Shown here one piece after another: positions 1 through 8,199 of a stretch of 46,184 bases of DNA (positions within the stretch are counted from its first letter, which is position 1; each line of letters starts with the position of its first letter). Origin of the DNA: an uncultured Gammaproteobacteria bacterium. GTDB lineage: Bacteria > Pseudomonadota > Gammaproteobacteria > Nitrosococcales > Methylophagaceae. The notes beneath the pieces were generated by a model. That model saw nothing but the letters and a program-made list of their open reading frames with translations. It did no database searches and was not told where the DNA came from. The stretch spans positions 1 to 46,184 of the forward strand of contig CAJWKF010000006.1 of NCBI GenBank assembly GCA_913042265.1. The letters run 5' to 3'. The position numbers and the translations under genes are program-made.

Positions 1-2
1 TG

Positions 3-260
3 AATGAAAAAATCACATCAAAGTTCATCGTTGGTGAGTTTTGCTATGTCGACATCCATTTTACATCATACCTACATCTATTATCAGTAATCGGTGAGGC
101 AGATATGTTGGACTCACTGCCTAACGTTAAATCATGGTTTGAACGTATCAAAACTCACAAAAGCTACTCAGGCCAAGATATTTTTGCTTATGATATGTTG
201 CCTTCTCTTGAAGACATCAAGTCAAAAACATTGGGCGATGTTGATTGCGGAGAATTTTAA
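3..260 (+). CDS. Glutathione S-transferase-like protein, C-terminal part (5' end outside window)
   Basis: Reading frame 3 is open from the window edge to a TAA at 258-260 and gives 85 residues. They include FCYVDIHFTSYLHL and LPNVKSWFERIKTHKSY, which resemble the end of the all-helical C-terminal GST domain: an Asp after the 'VD' starts a helix, followed by the usual P-N-V-K-x-W motif. The thioredoxin-like N-terminal half that would bind glutathione lies upstream of the window, so substrate and exact class cannot be judged. A strong rho-independent terminator follows 26 bases after the stop. The family call rests on motif recognition by eye. Confidence 0.72.
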   Translation, partial: NEKITSKFIVGEFCYVDIHFTSYLHLLSVIGEADMLDSLPNVKSWFERIKTHKSYSGQDIFAYDMLPSLEDIKSKTLGDVDCGEF

Positions 261-286
261 GTCAGATATAAATGATATGATTTTAA

Positions 287-315
287 AATAGGCCGCTAAA
301 TGCGGCCTATTTTTT
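287..315 (+). terminator. Rho-independent terminator after the GST-like gene
   Basis: A 10-bp perfect stem (AATAGGCCGC, loop TAAAT, GCGGCCTATT) runs straight into a T tract at 310-315. It ends the plus-strand GST-like transcript. The A-rich left flank could also let it work for minus-strand transcripts arriving from ctpA. Confidence 0.85.
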
Positions 316-354
316 GCGAAAAATTAAGTTTAAAACTAAAAGGATAGTACTCGA

Positions 355-406
355 AGCCTCTAAGATTGCTCCATGCCTTTCTTTTTTTACATGAAAGCTA
401 GAGGCT
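355..406. repeat. Long nested inverted repeat between convergent genes
   Basis: AGCCTCTA at 355-362 pairs perfectly with TAGAGGCT at 399-406. The 36-base interval contains a second possible stem (CTTTC ... GAAAG) around a T-rich loop. The element lies between the GST terminator and the ctpA stop, so it would be in the 3' region of ctpA mRNA if transcribed leftwards. It is not a classic terminator because no U tract directly follows the outer stem. Function unknown. Confidence 0.5.
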
Positions 407-450
407 GCCCCCAGCATTACATTCCAGCCAAGGCTGTATTTTTCACTAGT

Positions 451-1773
451 TTATTTTCTAAGGATACTAATTCCTTTTAATAAATTAAGGGCCTCAGAGA
501 GTGCGTAGTCCGTTACAGCTAGAGGGGCACTACTTGTTTCTTCATCTGTGGTTTTCTCAGAAATATCTGCATCTGTTTTACCGTTACCATTTGAGATGTG
601 CTTTGATAGATCTCGCTCACTTAGTGGCTTAAAGCCAGTGTTATCAATGGCTGTTATTTTCACACGCTCAACTATAATATCAGGAACAATACCTTCTGCC
701 TGTATAGAGCGACCTGATGGTGTGAAATAGCGTGCTGTAGTCATTTTAACGGCAGTTTTATCAGTTAAAGGCATGACTGTCTGTACTGAGCCTTTACCAA
801 AGGTTTTAGTCCCTAAAATAACCGCACGGTGATGATCTTGTAATGCACCAGCTACAATTTCTGATGCAGAAGCAGAGCCACCATTAACTAAAACTACTAG
901 AGGCGCGCCCTCTAGAAGGTCTCGAGGATTTGCGTTAAATTCTTGCTTGGAGTCAGGAATTCTTCCATCAGTGTAAACTATCATACCCTTTGTTATGAAA
1001 GCATCTGAGACATCTACAGCTGCATTTAATAATCCGCCAGGATTATTACGTAAATCAAGGACTAACCCTTTTAATGTGTCGTTATTATCTTTTTTTAATT
1101 GTTCAATGGCCTTGTTTAAGCCTTCGCTAGTGCGCTGTTGGAAAGTACTAATTCTTACATAGCCGTAACCGGGTTCAAGAGTCTTGTGCTTAACACTTTT
1201 TACTTTGATGATAGCGCGCGTTAAGGTGATATTTATCGGTTTGTCCTCACCCTCGCGGAGGATGGTTATTAATAGATCTGTGCCGGGCTTACCACGCATC
1301 ATATCGACAGCCTCACGCAACGCTAAACCTTTAACTGGTTTTTCATCGAGGCGAATAATGAGGTCCCCTGCTAATACACCAGCTTCAGCCGCGGGAGTGT
1401 CATCGATAGGAGAAACGACACGGACAAAGCCATCCTCCATGGTGACTTCAATGCCCAGGCCACCGAATTCACCTGAAGTACCTTCACGTAGGCTTTTAAA
1501 ATCCTCTAAGTCTAAATAAGTTGAGTGGGGGTCAAGTCCTGATAGCATGCCGCGAATTGCATTTTGCAATAACTCTTTATCTTCAACAGGTTCAACGTAA
1601 TTATTTTTAATACGGCCAAATATCTCAGAAAAAGCGCGTAGCTCATTGAGAGGAATATCAGGTTTGGAAATAGCTGGTGGATTTTCAGCAAAAACCATTT
1701 GACCAAATATTAATGTTGAACCAAGGATAGCACCGGCCGAAATTAAACCAATATCTCGTCTTAAAAAACTCAT
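451..1773 (-). CDS. ctpA: C-terminal processing peptidase CtpA (S41 family, PDZ)
   Basis: This 440-residue serine protease of the tail-specific protease family degrades or trims envelope proteins from their C-termini in the periplasm. The N-terminus (residues about 8-29) is a signal peptide ending near VFAEN. A PDZ domain spans roughly 100-175, with FGGLGIEV at its start. The S41 core contains NGGSASASE at 297-305; by spacing to E. coli Tsp the nucleophile is Ser302, with Lys327 in FGKGSVQ as general base and Asp313 between them. A low-complexity tail follows about residue 390. The ATG overlaps the envC stop by 4 bases, so the two are translationally coupled; gpmI-envC-ctpA is a common pseudomonad-type order. 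In Pseudomonas such proteases work with a TPR lipoprotein adaptor (LbcA); whether the TPR lipoprotein at 24009-25769 plays that part here is unknown. Confidence 0.94.
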   Translation of the reverse strand: MSFLRRDIGLISAGAILGSTLIFGQMVFAENPPAISKPDIPLNELRAFSEIFGRIKNNYVEPVEDKELLQNAIRGMLSGLDPHSTYLDLEDFKSLREGTSGEFGGLGIEVTMEDGFVRVVSPIDDTPAAEAGVLAGDLIIRLDEKPVKGLALREAVDMMRGKPGTDLLITILREGEDKPINITLTRAIIKVKSVKHKTLEPGYGYVRISTFQQRTSEGLNKAIEQLKKDNNDTLKGLVLDLRNNPGGLLNAAVDVSDAFITKGMIVYTDGRIPDSKQEFNANPRDLLEGAPLVVLVNGGSASASEIVAGALQDHHRAVILGTKTFGKGSVQTVMPLTDKTAVKMTTARYFTPSGRSIQAEGIVPDIIVERVKITAIDNTGFKPLSERDLSKHISNGNGKTDADISEKTTDEETSSAPLAVTDYALSEALNLLKGISILRK

Positions 1774-2921
1774 AACTTTTTCCTAGAATAATTATTAACT
1801 TTTTTACCTAACCATTGCACTGGATCTATAGGATTACCTCGATGCCGAAGCTCAAAGTAAAGGCCAGTGTATTGTCTTATACCCTGCTCACCACTCATCG
1901 CAATCATGTCACCGGTAGTTACTGAATCACCAGCTCTCTTGAGTAGACTCTGATTATTGCCATATAGCGTCATGTACTTGTCGCCATGATCAATAATTAA
2001 TAATAACCCAAAGCCTCTTAACCAGTCGGAGAATACCACACGACCGGGTGCAGCGGAGATGATTTCTTCACCTAGAGGTGCATTAATCATCAAGCCTTGC
2101 CATTTTAGTTTGCCAAGATTTCGCGAGCTGCCATAGCGAGCTATAATTTTTCCTTGAGTAGGCCACGCCAATGTACCTTTCCTCAGAGAAAATGGGAGGT
2201 CTGAAATAAGTGGGTTAGATTTTTTTGATAGTGATTGGAGTAAAGATTTTAAGGCACGTTCTTGCTCTAGTAATGAAGTGACCCGAACACCTTGCTTTTC
2301 CATCTTACGATCTAATTGCTTAGCAGTTGCGAATCGATGATGCCGTTCTTTTTGTAACAGCTGTTGTTGGAGTTGCTGCTCCTGATAAAGCGCTTGATGC
2401 TGTTGCTGGGCAATAAGTAGTATTTGCCTATTATGAGTGAGTGTTTTTAGGCTAGTGCTTATCTCAATTAACTGCTGTTGGCGAGCCTTGTGGAAATAGG
2501 CGTAATAAGCGCTAGTCCGACTCAAACTAGAAGGCTCATGCTGGCTTAGTAAGACTTTTAAATAATTGGGGCTGGTATTTAAAAATGCAGATCTTAGCTG
2601 TTTTTCAAGCGCATCTAATTGCTTGGCATGTGATCTGCGGTATTTCTGTTTATCTTTCTCTAACGTATCGAGCTCATTGTTTTTTATTTTAAGTTTGCGA
2701 GTTAAGTTTAGCAATGATCTATTAAGTGTTGAAATGGCTTTACTTTGTTTTTCAAGTTGATTATGTAATTCGGCCCTAGACTTCTTACTTTCATCTAGTG
2801 AATTAGTCAATGACTTTATTTCAGCTTGTACGTTTTCTAAACGCTGCACAGAGTCACTTTCAGCCATCACACATACTGAGAAAACTAACAAAAAAACAGA
2901 GTAATAAAAGGTACGTATCAT
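1770..2921 (-). CDS. envC: Murein hydrolase activator EnvC-like (degenerate LytM)
   Basis: This 383-residue periplasmic protein activates N-acetylmuramyl-L-alanine amidases at the division site. A signal peptide covers about residues 1-20 (ending VCVMAES). A long coiled coil with many Gln, Lys and Leu residues runs from about 22 to 240. The LytM/M23 domain fills the C-terminus (about 265-370). The metal ligands of active LytM endopeptidases are missing: the first His/Asp pair is replaced around KWQGLMINAP and the HxH motif reads LYFELRH. That is the EnvC pattern, meaning an activator rather than a hydrolase. It lies 25 bases after gpmI and overlaps ctpA by 4 bases. Confidence 0.92.
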   Translation of the reverse strand: MIRTFYYSVFLLVFSVCVMAESDSVQRLENVQAEIKSLTNSLDESKKSRAELHNQLEKQSKAISTLNRSLLNLTRKLKIKNNELDTLEKDKQKYRRSHAKQLDALEKQLRSAFLNTSPNYLKVLLSQHEPSSLSRTSAYYAYFHKARQQQLIEISTSLKTLTHNRQILLIAQQQHQALYQEQQLQQQLLQKERHHRFATAKQLDRKMEKQGVRVTSLLEQERALKSLLQSLSKKSNPLISDLPFSLRKGTLAWPTQGKIIARYGSSRNLGKLKWQGLMINAPLGEEIISAAPGRVVFSDWLRGFGLLLIIDHGDKYMTLYGNNQSLLKRAGDSVTTGDMIAMSGEQGIRQYTGLYFELRHRGNPIDPVQWLGKKVNNYSRKKL

Positions 2922-2946
2922 CTTTTTTGGACTTGATGAAAAGTGT

Positions 2947-4491
2947 TCATTTAAGTTTAATTAGAAGGTGCTTACCCATTTCATTAGGGATAGGCAAATC
3001 CATTAATGACAACAATGTAGGTGCAATATCAGACAAGCTACCCTGCTCTGCACATATCGCATCACGGCCAGCATAAATAAATGGCACTGGGTTATGCGTA
3101 TGGGCGGTATGTGACTGTCCGGTGAGAGGATCTGACATCTGTTCTGCATTGCCATGGTCTGCTGTTACAATCATTTCTCCCCCAACCTGTTTCAGGGCAT
3201 CCCATATTTTTCCTAAAGCACTATCTAATGCTTCGACGGCCTCAACGGCAGCATCAAACTTGCCGCTGTGACCCACCATATCAGCATTAGCAAAGTTACA
3301 AATAATGGCATCGTAAGTTTTACTTTTAATAGCCTCAATAAGTTTTTCGGTAACTTCAGCTGCCGCCATAGCAGGTTGTAAATCATAAGTTTCAACTTGA
3401 GGGGAAGGTATTAAGATACGGTCTTCGCCTTCGAAAGGAAGATCTCGGCCTCCATTGAAGAAGAATGTTACATGGGCGTATTTTTCTGTCTCAGCAATAC
3501 GTAGTTGACGACGGCCTTGTGTTGCAAGGTAAGCTCCAAAAACATTATTTAATGACGATGAAGGAAAAGCAATTGGGTTACTAAAGTCCTGTTTATATTC
3601 AGTTAGTGTTACAACTGAAGCTAGTTTAACGGGACGAGGGCGCTCAAAGGAATTAAAGCTTGGGTCAGTTAAGCTTAATGTTAATTCTCGAGCCCGATCA
3701 GATCTGAAGTTCATAAAGATAACAACGTCGCCATCCTGCATTATGATGGGATCAGCTTGCTCGGAGCAGATAGTAGTGGCTTTAACAAATTCGTCACTTT
3801 CGTCACGCTCATATGCCATCGCTAGGGCTGATGTGGCATTAGTGGCATGGTATTCTCCCTCCCCTTCTGACAACAGTCGATAAGCTTTTTCGACTCGCGG
3901 CCAGCGTTCGTCTCGGTCCATGGCAAAAAAGCGGCCGATTAAAGAAGCAAATTGGCCTTTACCGTGTTCTTTAAAAGTTGCTTCCATAGCATCTATAGAA
4001 GTTTGTGCACTCCTAGGCGGAGTGTCGCGCCCATCAAGGAAGGCATGTACATATATCCTTTCCCCTCCCCTCACGGCCGCCATTTCGACCATTGCTCGAA
4101 GATGTGAGTCATGACTGTGGACACCACCCGGAGATAACAAACCCATAATATGTATTGCTTTGCCTTGCTGTTTAGCGTTATCAACAGCGGATACTAGTGT
4201 GTCATTACTGAAGAATGTGCGATCACGAATAGCCAAGCTTACGCGGGTAAACTCTTGATAAACGACACGACCAGCTCCAATATTCAAATGGCCAACTTCA
4301 GAGTTACCCATTTGATTATCAGGAAGGCCGACACCCTCTCCGGAAGCGCTGATCAAGGTATGTGGATACGTCTGCCATAACTGATCCCAGTGAGGAGTTT
4401 TAGCAGCATGAATAGCATTATTTTCAGGTGTTTCACTATAGCCCCAACCATCTAAAATGATGAGTGCTACGGGCCGATGAGGCTGTGTCAT
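2947..4491 (-). CDS. gpmI: 2,3-bisphosphoglycerate-independent phosphoglycerate mutase
   Basis: This 514-residue cytosolic enzyme interconverts 3- and 2-phosphoglycerate in glycolysis using two Mn ions. It matches the usual family length. Asp14 lies in LDGWG, the phosphorylated serine is Ser64 in [17 protein letters not shown] provides substrate contacts, and the C-terminal metal motifs are NADMVGHSG and [10 protein letters not shown]. The start is an ATG followed by [17 protein letters not shown], typical for the family. It is the first gene of gpmI-envC-ctpA and divergent from the rhodanese-grxC-secB-gpsA operon, the same arrangement as E. coli gpmM-envC versus yibN-grxC-secB-gpsA. Confidence 0.97.
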   Translation of the reverse strand: MTQPHRPVALIILDGWGYSETPENNAIHAAKTPHWDQLWQTYPHTLISASGEGVGLPDNQMGNSEVGHLNIGAGRVVYQEFTRVSLAIRDRTFFSNDTLVSAVDNAKQQGKAIHIMGLLSPGGVHSHDSHLRAMVEMAAVRGGERIYVHAFLDGRDTPPRSAQTSIDAMEATFKEHGKGQFASLIGRFFAMDRDERWPRVEKAYRLLSEGEGEYHATNATSALAMAYERDESDEFVKATTICSEQADPIIMQDGDVVIFMNFRSDRARELTLSLTDPSFNSFERPRPVKLASVVTLTEYKQDFSNPIAFPSSSLNNVFGAYLATQGRRQLRIAETEKYAHVTFFFNGGRDLPFEGEDRILIPSPQVETYDLQPAMAAAEVTEKLIEAIKSKTYDAIICNFANADMVGHSGKFDAAVEAVEALDSALGKIWDALKQVGGEMIVTADHGNAEQMSDPLTGQSHTAHTHNPVPFIYAGRDAICAEQGSLSDIAPTLLSLMDLPIPNEMGKHLLIKLK

Positions 4492-4782
4492 AAAAGGTAT
4501 CCTTAATAACGATGGGCGTTTAATTAAAGGTGTGGAGTTAAAATAACGTCGTTTTATTCATTAGATTTTGCGAATACATGTGAATGATGGATGATGCCGT
4601 GTATTATAGTCACTTTTGTATAGATGAACAGGTTCTTACACAAGCATAATGTGGCTTTATACTGATATTAAAAAATGTATTAGTGGATTGAAAACATTAT
4701 CATAGTAAGCATAAAACATTGCTAGTTAAATTCAAAGAACTGTTACGCCCAATGGCAATAATATTTAATTTATAGGTCAAGT
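4492..4782. promoter_or_regulatory. Divergent intergenic region between gpmI and the rhodanese gene
   Basis: This 291-base AT-rich gap holds no convincing ORF and must carry promoters for both operons. On the minus strand a perfect TATAAT lies at 4603-4608, but I see no good -35 at the right distance, so the gpmI promoter call is tentative. Before the rhodanese ATG there is an AGG at about 7 bases. No recognisable riboswitch or operator was seen. Confidence 0.4.
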
Positions 4783-5202
4783 ATGGAAAATTTTGGTGAG
4801 TTTGTTGTTAATCATTGGGTGTTATGGACACTCTTTTTGGGTTTGTTAGCATTAATTGTTGGTAGCACGATAAGTGCAGGTCTTAGCGGTGGTACAGTAG
4901 TCAATACAACGCAAGCGATACAAATTATAAATCACCAAAAAGGTTTTTTTATAGACATTAGAACAAAAGTGGCGTTTGAGAAAGAGCATATTGCAGATTC
5001 TTTAAATATGCCCTTATCTACATTTACTGATGGTAGTGCAACTTTGAAAGATAGGTCAAAGCCAGCGATTATCGTACCGATAATGGGACAGGGAACGGCA
5101 GCCGTTGTTAAACAATTACAGGCTCTTGGTGTGTCGAATATTTATATTCTGAAAGGTGGTTTAAATACATGGAAAGAAGCCAAGTTACCCCTCTTTAGCT
5201 AA
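4783..5202 (+). CDS. Membrane-anchored rhodanese-like protein without active-site cysteine
   Basis: The protein has 139 residues, with an N-terminal membrane helix at about 13-36 and a single rhodanese domain at about 40-137 (FIDIRTKVAFEKEHIADSLNMPL, then YILKGGLNTWKEA). The active-site loop, normally Cys-x-x-Gly-x-Arg, reads PIMGQGT, and there is no cysteine anywhere in the protein. It therefore cannot form the persulfide of a sulfurtransferase and more likely acts as a binding or scaffold domain. By position it corresponds to E. coli yibN, first gene of yibN-grxC-secB-gpsA. It starts an operon with grxC 28 bases downstream. Confidence 0.88.
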   Translation: MENFGEFVVNHWVLWTLFLGLLALIVGSTISAGLSGGTVVNTTQAIQIINHQKGFFIDIRTKVAFEKEHIADSLNMPLSTFTDGSATLKDRSKPAIIVPIMGQGTAAVVKQLQALGVSNIYILKGGLNTWKEAKLPLFS

Positions 5203-5230
5203 TTTATTTTTTAATCAGGTAGATATTCAA

Positions 5231-5488
5231 ATGGCAAAAGTTGAAGTTTATTCCACAGGGCAATGCCCGTATTGCGTCATGGCGAAACAGCTTTTAGAGC
5301 GCAAAGGCATAAGTTACAGCGAGATCAGGGTTGATTCAGATCCTGTTAAGCGACAAGAAATGATGAAAAAAAGTCGGCAACGTACGGTCCCACAGATCTT
5401 TATAAATGGTGAGAGTGTTGGAGGGTATACTGACCTATTAGCCTTGGATCGTGCAAAAAAATTAGATAGCCGTTTGGCTGAACCTTAA
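5231..5488 (+). CDS. grxC: Glutaredoxin 3
   Basis: This 85-residue dithiol glutaredoxin reduces disulfides and glutathione mixed disulfides in the cytosol. The CPYC active site is at residues 12-15. The cis-proline loop is TVPQIF and the glutathione-binding GGYTDL follows, so all parts of a GrxC are present at normal length. It lies between the rhodanese gene and secB with short gaps (28 and 25 bases), consistent with one transcript. Confidence 0.96.
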   Translation: MAKVEVYSTGQCPYCVMAKQLLERKGISYSEIRVDSDPVKRQEMMKKSRQRTVPQIFINGESVGGYTDLLALDRAKKLDSRLAEP

Positions 5489-5513
5489 GACTTTAAATTG
5501 AAGGAAAGATATT

Positions 5514-5990
5514 ATGGCTGAAAAAAAAGCAGCTGAAGAAAAACAGCAACCACAATTCATGATTCAAAAAATCTACACTAAGGACATATCATTCGAAACA
5601 CCGAGCTCACCCGAAGTTTTTCGTGAAGAGTGGAAACCTGAGCTAGATTTGCAGCTGACTAATGAATATAAGCAGCTTGACGACAACAACCACGATGTAA
5701 CATTAGTTGCTACGGTCACTGCTAAGCTGGGTGATAAAACGGCTTTTTTAATTGAAGTAAAGCAATCTGGAATCTTTTCTCTGATAGGATATAGCAATGA
5801 AGAAATAGCTCCTTTGATTGGTAACCATTGTCCAACTATTTTATTTCCTTACATACGTGAAGTTATTTCAGACATTGTTTTGAAGGGAGGTTTCCCACAG
5901 CTAGTATTAGCCCCTGTAAATTTTGATGCCTTGTATATGAATCAAGTTGAGCAGGCGAAACAGGCAGCTGCCAAAGAAAGTACGCATTAG
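5514..5990 (+). CDS. secB: Protein-export chaperone SecB
   Basis: This 158-residue cytosolic tetrameric chaperone keeps preproteins unfolded and hands them to SecA. After a charged N-terminal extension (MAEKKAAEEKQQ), the family motifs appear in order: IQKIYTKDISFETPSSPEVF, then FLIEVKQSGIFSL and CPTILFPYIREVISD, and finally GGFPQLVLAPVNFDALY. It is preceded by a GGAAAG ribosome-binding site. The gap to gpsA is only 9 bases, keeping the grxC-secB-gpsA order of enterobacteria and pseudomonads. Confidence 0.97.
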   Translation: MAEKKAAEEKQQPQFMIQKIYTKDISFETPSSPEVFREEWKPELDLQLTNEYKQLDDNNHDVTLVATVTAKLGDKTAFLIEVKQSGIFSLIGYSNEEIAPLIGNHCPTILFPYIREVISDIVLKGGFPQLVLAPVNFDALYMNQVEQAKQAAAKESTH

Positions 5991-5999
5991 GCGAAGATA

Positions 6000-7016
6000 A
6001 TGAAAAGTTCAGTACTGATTCCAACAACAGTTATTGGTGCAGGTGCCTGGGGAACAGCGCTAGCAATTGCAATAGCTCGAAATGGTCATGAAGTTTTATT
6101 GTGGGGGCGTGATGCAGAGCATCTCAATGCAATGGAGTTGAGCCACTGCAATGAGCGTTATTTACCTAGGGTTTCTTTTCCAGCATCATTGGAAGTTGTT
6201 AAAAGCCTTGAGCAAGCAATTAGTCAGGCAAAACATGTCTTAATATCTGTTCCTAGTGTTGCCTTTGCCGATATGCTTTACATTATAAAACCGTTCTTAG
6301 CCAACGGAGTCCCCGTTAGTTGGGCTACAAAAGGTTTCACACCTGAAACCGGTCGTTTTCTCTATGATACAGCAACAGATATCCTAGGAGATACACATCC
6401 GCTAGCAGTTATTTCTGGCCCCTCTTTTGCGATGGAGGTAGCTAAAGATCTACCAACAGCAATCACAGTAGCATCAAAAGATAGTGGATTCTCTCAGAAT
6501 TTAGCAGAGGCAATGCACAGGCCTACTTTGAGAATATACACAACGACTGATGTTCAGGGCGTGCAGGTGGGCGGGGCTGTAAAGAATGTACTGGCCATCG
6601 GTGCAGGTATTTCTGATGGTTTAGGTTATGGCGCTAATGCCAGGGCTGCCTTGATTACGCGAGGAATGAATGAAACACTGCGATTAGCAGTTAGTTTAGG
6701 GGCAAAAACAGAAACAATGATTGGACTATCTGGTATTGGTGATTTAATTCTTACCTGCACTGATGATCAAAGTCGTAATCGACAGCTTGGTATAGCAATT
6801 GGCCGAGGAATGACTGTGGAGCAAGCGGTTAAAGAAGTGGGTAAAACAGTCGAAGGAATGAATGCGGCGCGTGAAGTGCTAATAAGGGCTAAGCAAGCAA
6901 GTATTGAAATGCCTATTGTGGAACAGGTTTATAAAGTTTTATTTGAAAATGCTGCTCCTCGAGAAGCTGTCAAGGCTCTACTTTGTCGTGAACAAAAAGC
7001 AGAAACTGAGCGCTAA
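6000..7016 (+). CDS. gpsA: Glycerol-3-phosphate dehydrogenase [NAD(P)+]
   Basis: This 338-residue enzyme makes sn-glycerol-3-phosphate from dihydroxyacetone phosphate for phospholipid synthesis. The Rossmann motif GAGAWGTALA is at 13-22, the second nucleotide/substrate loop is WATKGF at 108-113, and the catalytic lysine is Lys195 in GGAVKNVLAIG. GLSGIGDLILTC and SRNRQLG in the C-terminal helical domain also match. It is last in the rhodanese-grxC-secB-gpsA run and ends 7 bases from the stop of the convergent methyltransferase gene. plsY at 9803, which uses the same glycerol-3-phosphate pool, is close by. Confidence 0.97.
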   Translation: MKSSVLIPTTVIGAGAWGTALAIAIARNGHEVLLWGRDAEHLNAMELSHCNERYLPRVSFPASLEVVKSLEQAISQAKHVLISVPSVAFADMLYIIKPFLANGVPVSWATKGFTPETGRFLYDTATDILGDTHPLAVISGPSFAMEVAKDLPTAITVASKDSGFSQNLAEAMHRPTLRIYTTTDVQGVQVGGAVKNVLAIGAGISDGLGYGANARAALITRGMNETLRLAVSLGAKTETMIGLSGIGDLILTCTDDQSRNRQLGIAIGRGMTVEQAVKEVGKTVEGMNAAREVLIRAKQASIEMPIVEQVYKVLFENAAPREAVKALLCREQKAETER

Positions 7017-7023
7017 TAATAGT

Positions 7024-8199
7024 CTATAGGCTATAACGCCTATCGGCTGATTGTAGGCGAGGTAATAATTCGGGTAAATTTTTTGTTAAAGTCAGAACTT
7101 TAAAATTTTCGCCCATTTCAGAGGGTAAGGTAAGACGTTTTAAGGCAGTTTTTTGCTGAAAATTATTGAAAGTACTCTCGCTTTTCTCGTTAGTTTGCAG
7201 AAGGTCAGTGATGCCACCAGCGAGTAAAAAATCAGCTTGAGTCTGGAAGCCCTCAACATCTAAACCTGAAGCTAAAGCAGTTTCAGCTAAAGCAGTAAAG
7301 TCTATATGACTAGTGATGTCTTGTAAGCCAGGCAAGATAAGCGGGTTATCATGGCCTTGGTGCTGGTAGTAGCACATCATTGTGCCCTGTTGACGTTGTG
7401 GATGATAATAGCTATTCCGGCAATGCCCGTAATCAATAATAAATAAAGCACCTCGGTCCAGCGAGGTAGCCAAGCTTGTTAACCACGCTTCTGCTATTAA
7501 ATTGACTTCAGCATAATAATCAGTCCCACCATTAATTTGATGAATAGTCTTAGAGCGGCTAGATAATTCTTTATTTAGCAGGTGATGTTGTGTCCATTGT
7601 ATTCCCTCTCTCCCCTTCTCTATATAGCATTCACTTGGCTTACCATTTTCGAAATGAAGCCGATGAAAAGGCATCGCATCACAAACCTCGTTTGCCAGTA
7701 TTATGCCTGAAAACTGTAAGGGTAAACTAGTAAGCCAAGATACCTTTTTTTCAAGGTGAGGAATAGCATTACTGATTACTTCGCGTTGTATAGACTGTAA
7801 GTGGGCACTCGCTTCAATAATATAATAATGTAAAGGTAAAGCATTATCTTTTTCTAACTGAAGAAGGATGTCAATCGCCATTTTTCCACTACCAGCACCA
7901 AACTCTAACAAGTCGAAAGAGTCTAGTTGTTTGCTAACATCTTGTAGTTGACGGGCAAGTGTCTGTGAAAATAAAGAAGATATTTCTGGTGCAGTTGTGA
8001 AGTCACCCTGATGTCCTAGTTTCTGGCTGCCAGCGCTATAATAGCCTAAGCCAGGATAATAAAGGCAGAGCTGCATGAACTTTGCAAAACTGATTTTTCC
8101 GTGTGATTCTTTAATCTGTTGTTGAATGACGGACAATAATCTATCACTATGCTGTTGTGCAACTTTGCTGGGATCAGAAAAAGGTTTATAAGAAGTCAT
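7024..8199 (-). CDS. MidA/NDUFAF7-type class I SAM-dependent methyltransferase
   Basis: The protein has 391 residues and belongs to the DUF185/MidA family. Its mitochondrial member NDUFAF7 methylates an arginine of a complex I subunit; the bacterial substrate is not established. The family N-terminus ISFAKFMQLCLYYPGLGYYS is complete, followed by GDFTTAPEISSLF and the SAM-binding loop FGAGSG (about 100-105). ILANEVCDAMPFHRL and the acidic FIIDYGH are further family motifs. Its ATG shares two bases with the divergent folM ATG (8197-8200 reads CATG), and no Shine-Dalgarno is visible. A 6-bp inverted repeat (ATAGGC/GCCTAT, 7026-7043) lies at its very 3' end. Confidence 0.88.
   Translation of the reverse strand: MTSYKPFSDPSKVAQQHSDRLLSVIQQQIKESHGKISFAKFMQLCLYYPGLGYYSAGSQKLGHQGDFTTAPEISSLFSQTLARQLQDVSKQLDSFDLLEFGAGSGKMAIDILLQLEKDNALPLHYYIIEASAHLQSIQREVISNAIPHLEKKVSWLTSLPLQFSGIILANEVCDAMPFHRLHFENGKPSECYIEKGREGIQWTQHHLLNKELSSRSKTIHQINGGTDYYAEVNLIAEAWLTSLATSLDRGALFIIDYGHCRNSYYHPQRQQGTMMCYYQHQGHDNPLILPGLQDITSHIDFTALAETALASGLDVEGFQTQADFLLAGGITDLLQTNEKSESTFNNFQQKTALKRLTLPSEMGENFKVLTLTKNLPELLPRLQSADRRYSL

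Noticed and set aside
94-291. 65-codon plus-strand ORF at the window start
   Set aside because: Out of frame with the GST-like reading frame, which has recognisable family motifs, and it runs into the terminator stem.
4783-5202. Pseudogene, because the rhodanese Cys is missing
   Set aside because: The frame is intact, the fold motifs are kept and the gene heads a conserved operon, so it is more likely a non-catalytic member.
7026-7043. Terminator between gpsA and the MidA-like gene
   Set aside because: A 6-bp inverted repeat is present, but it lies within coding sequence and has no T tract on either side.
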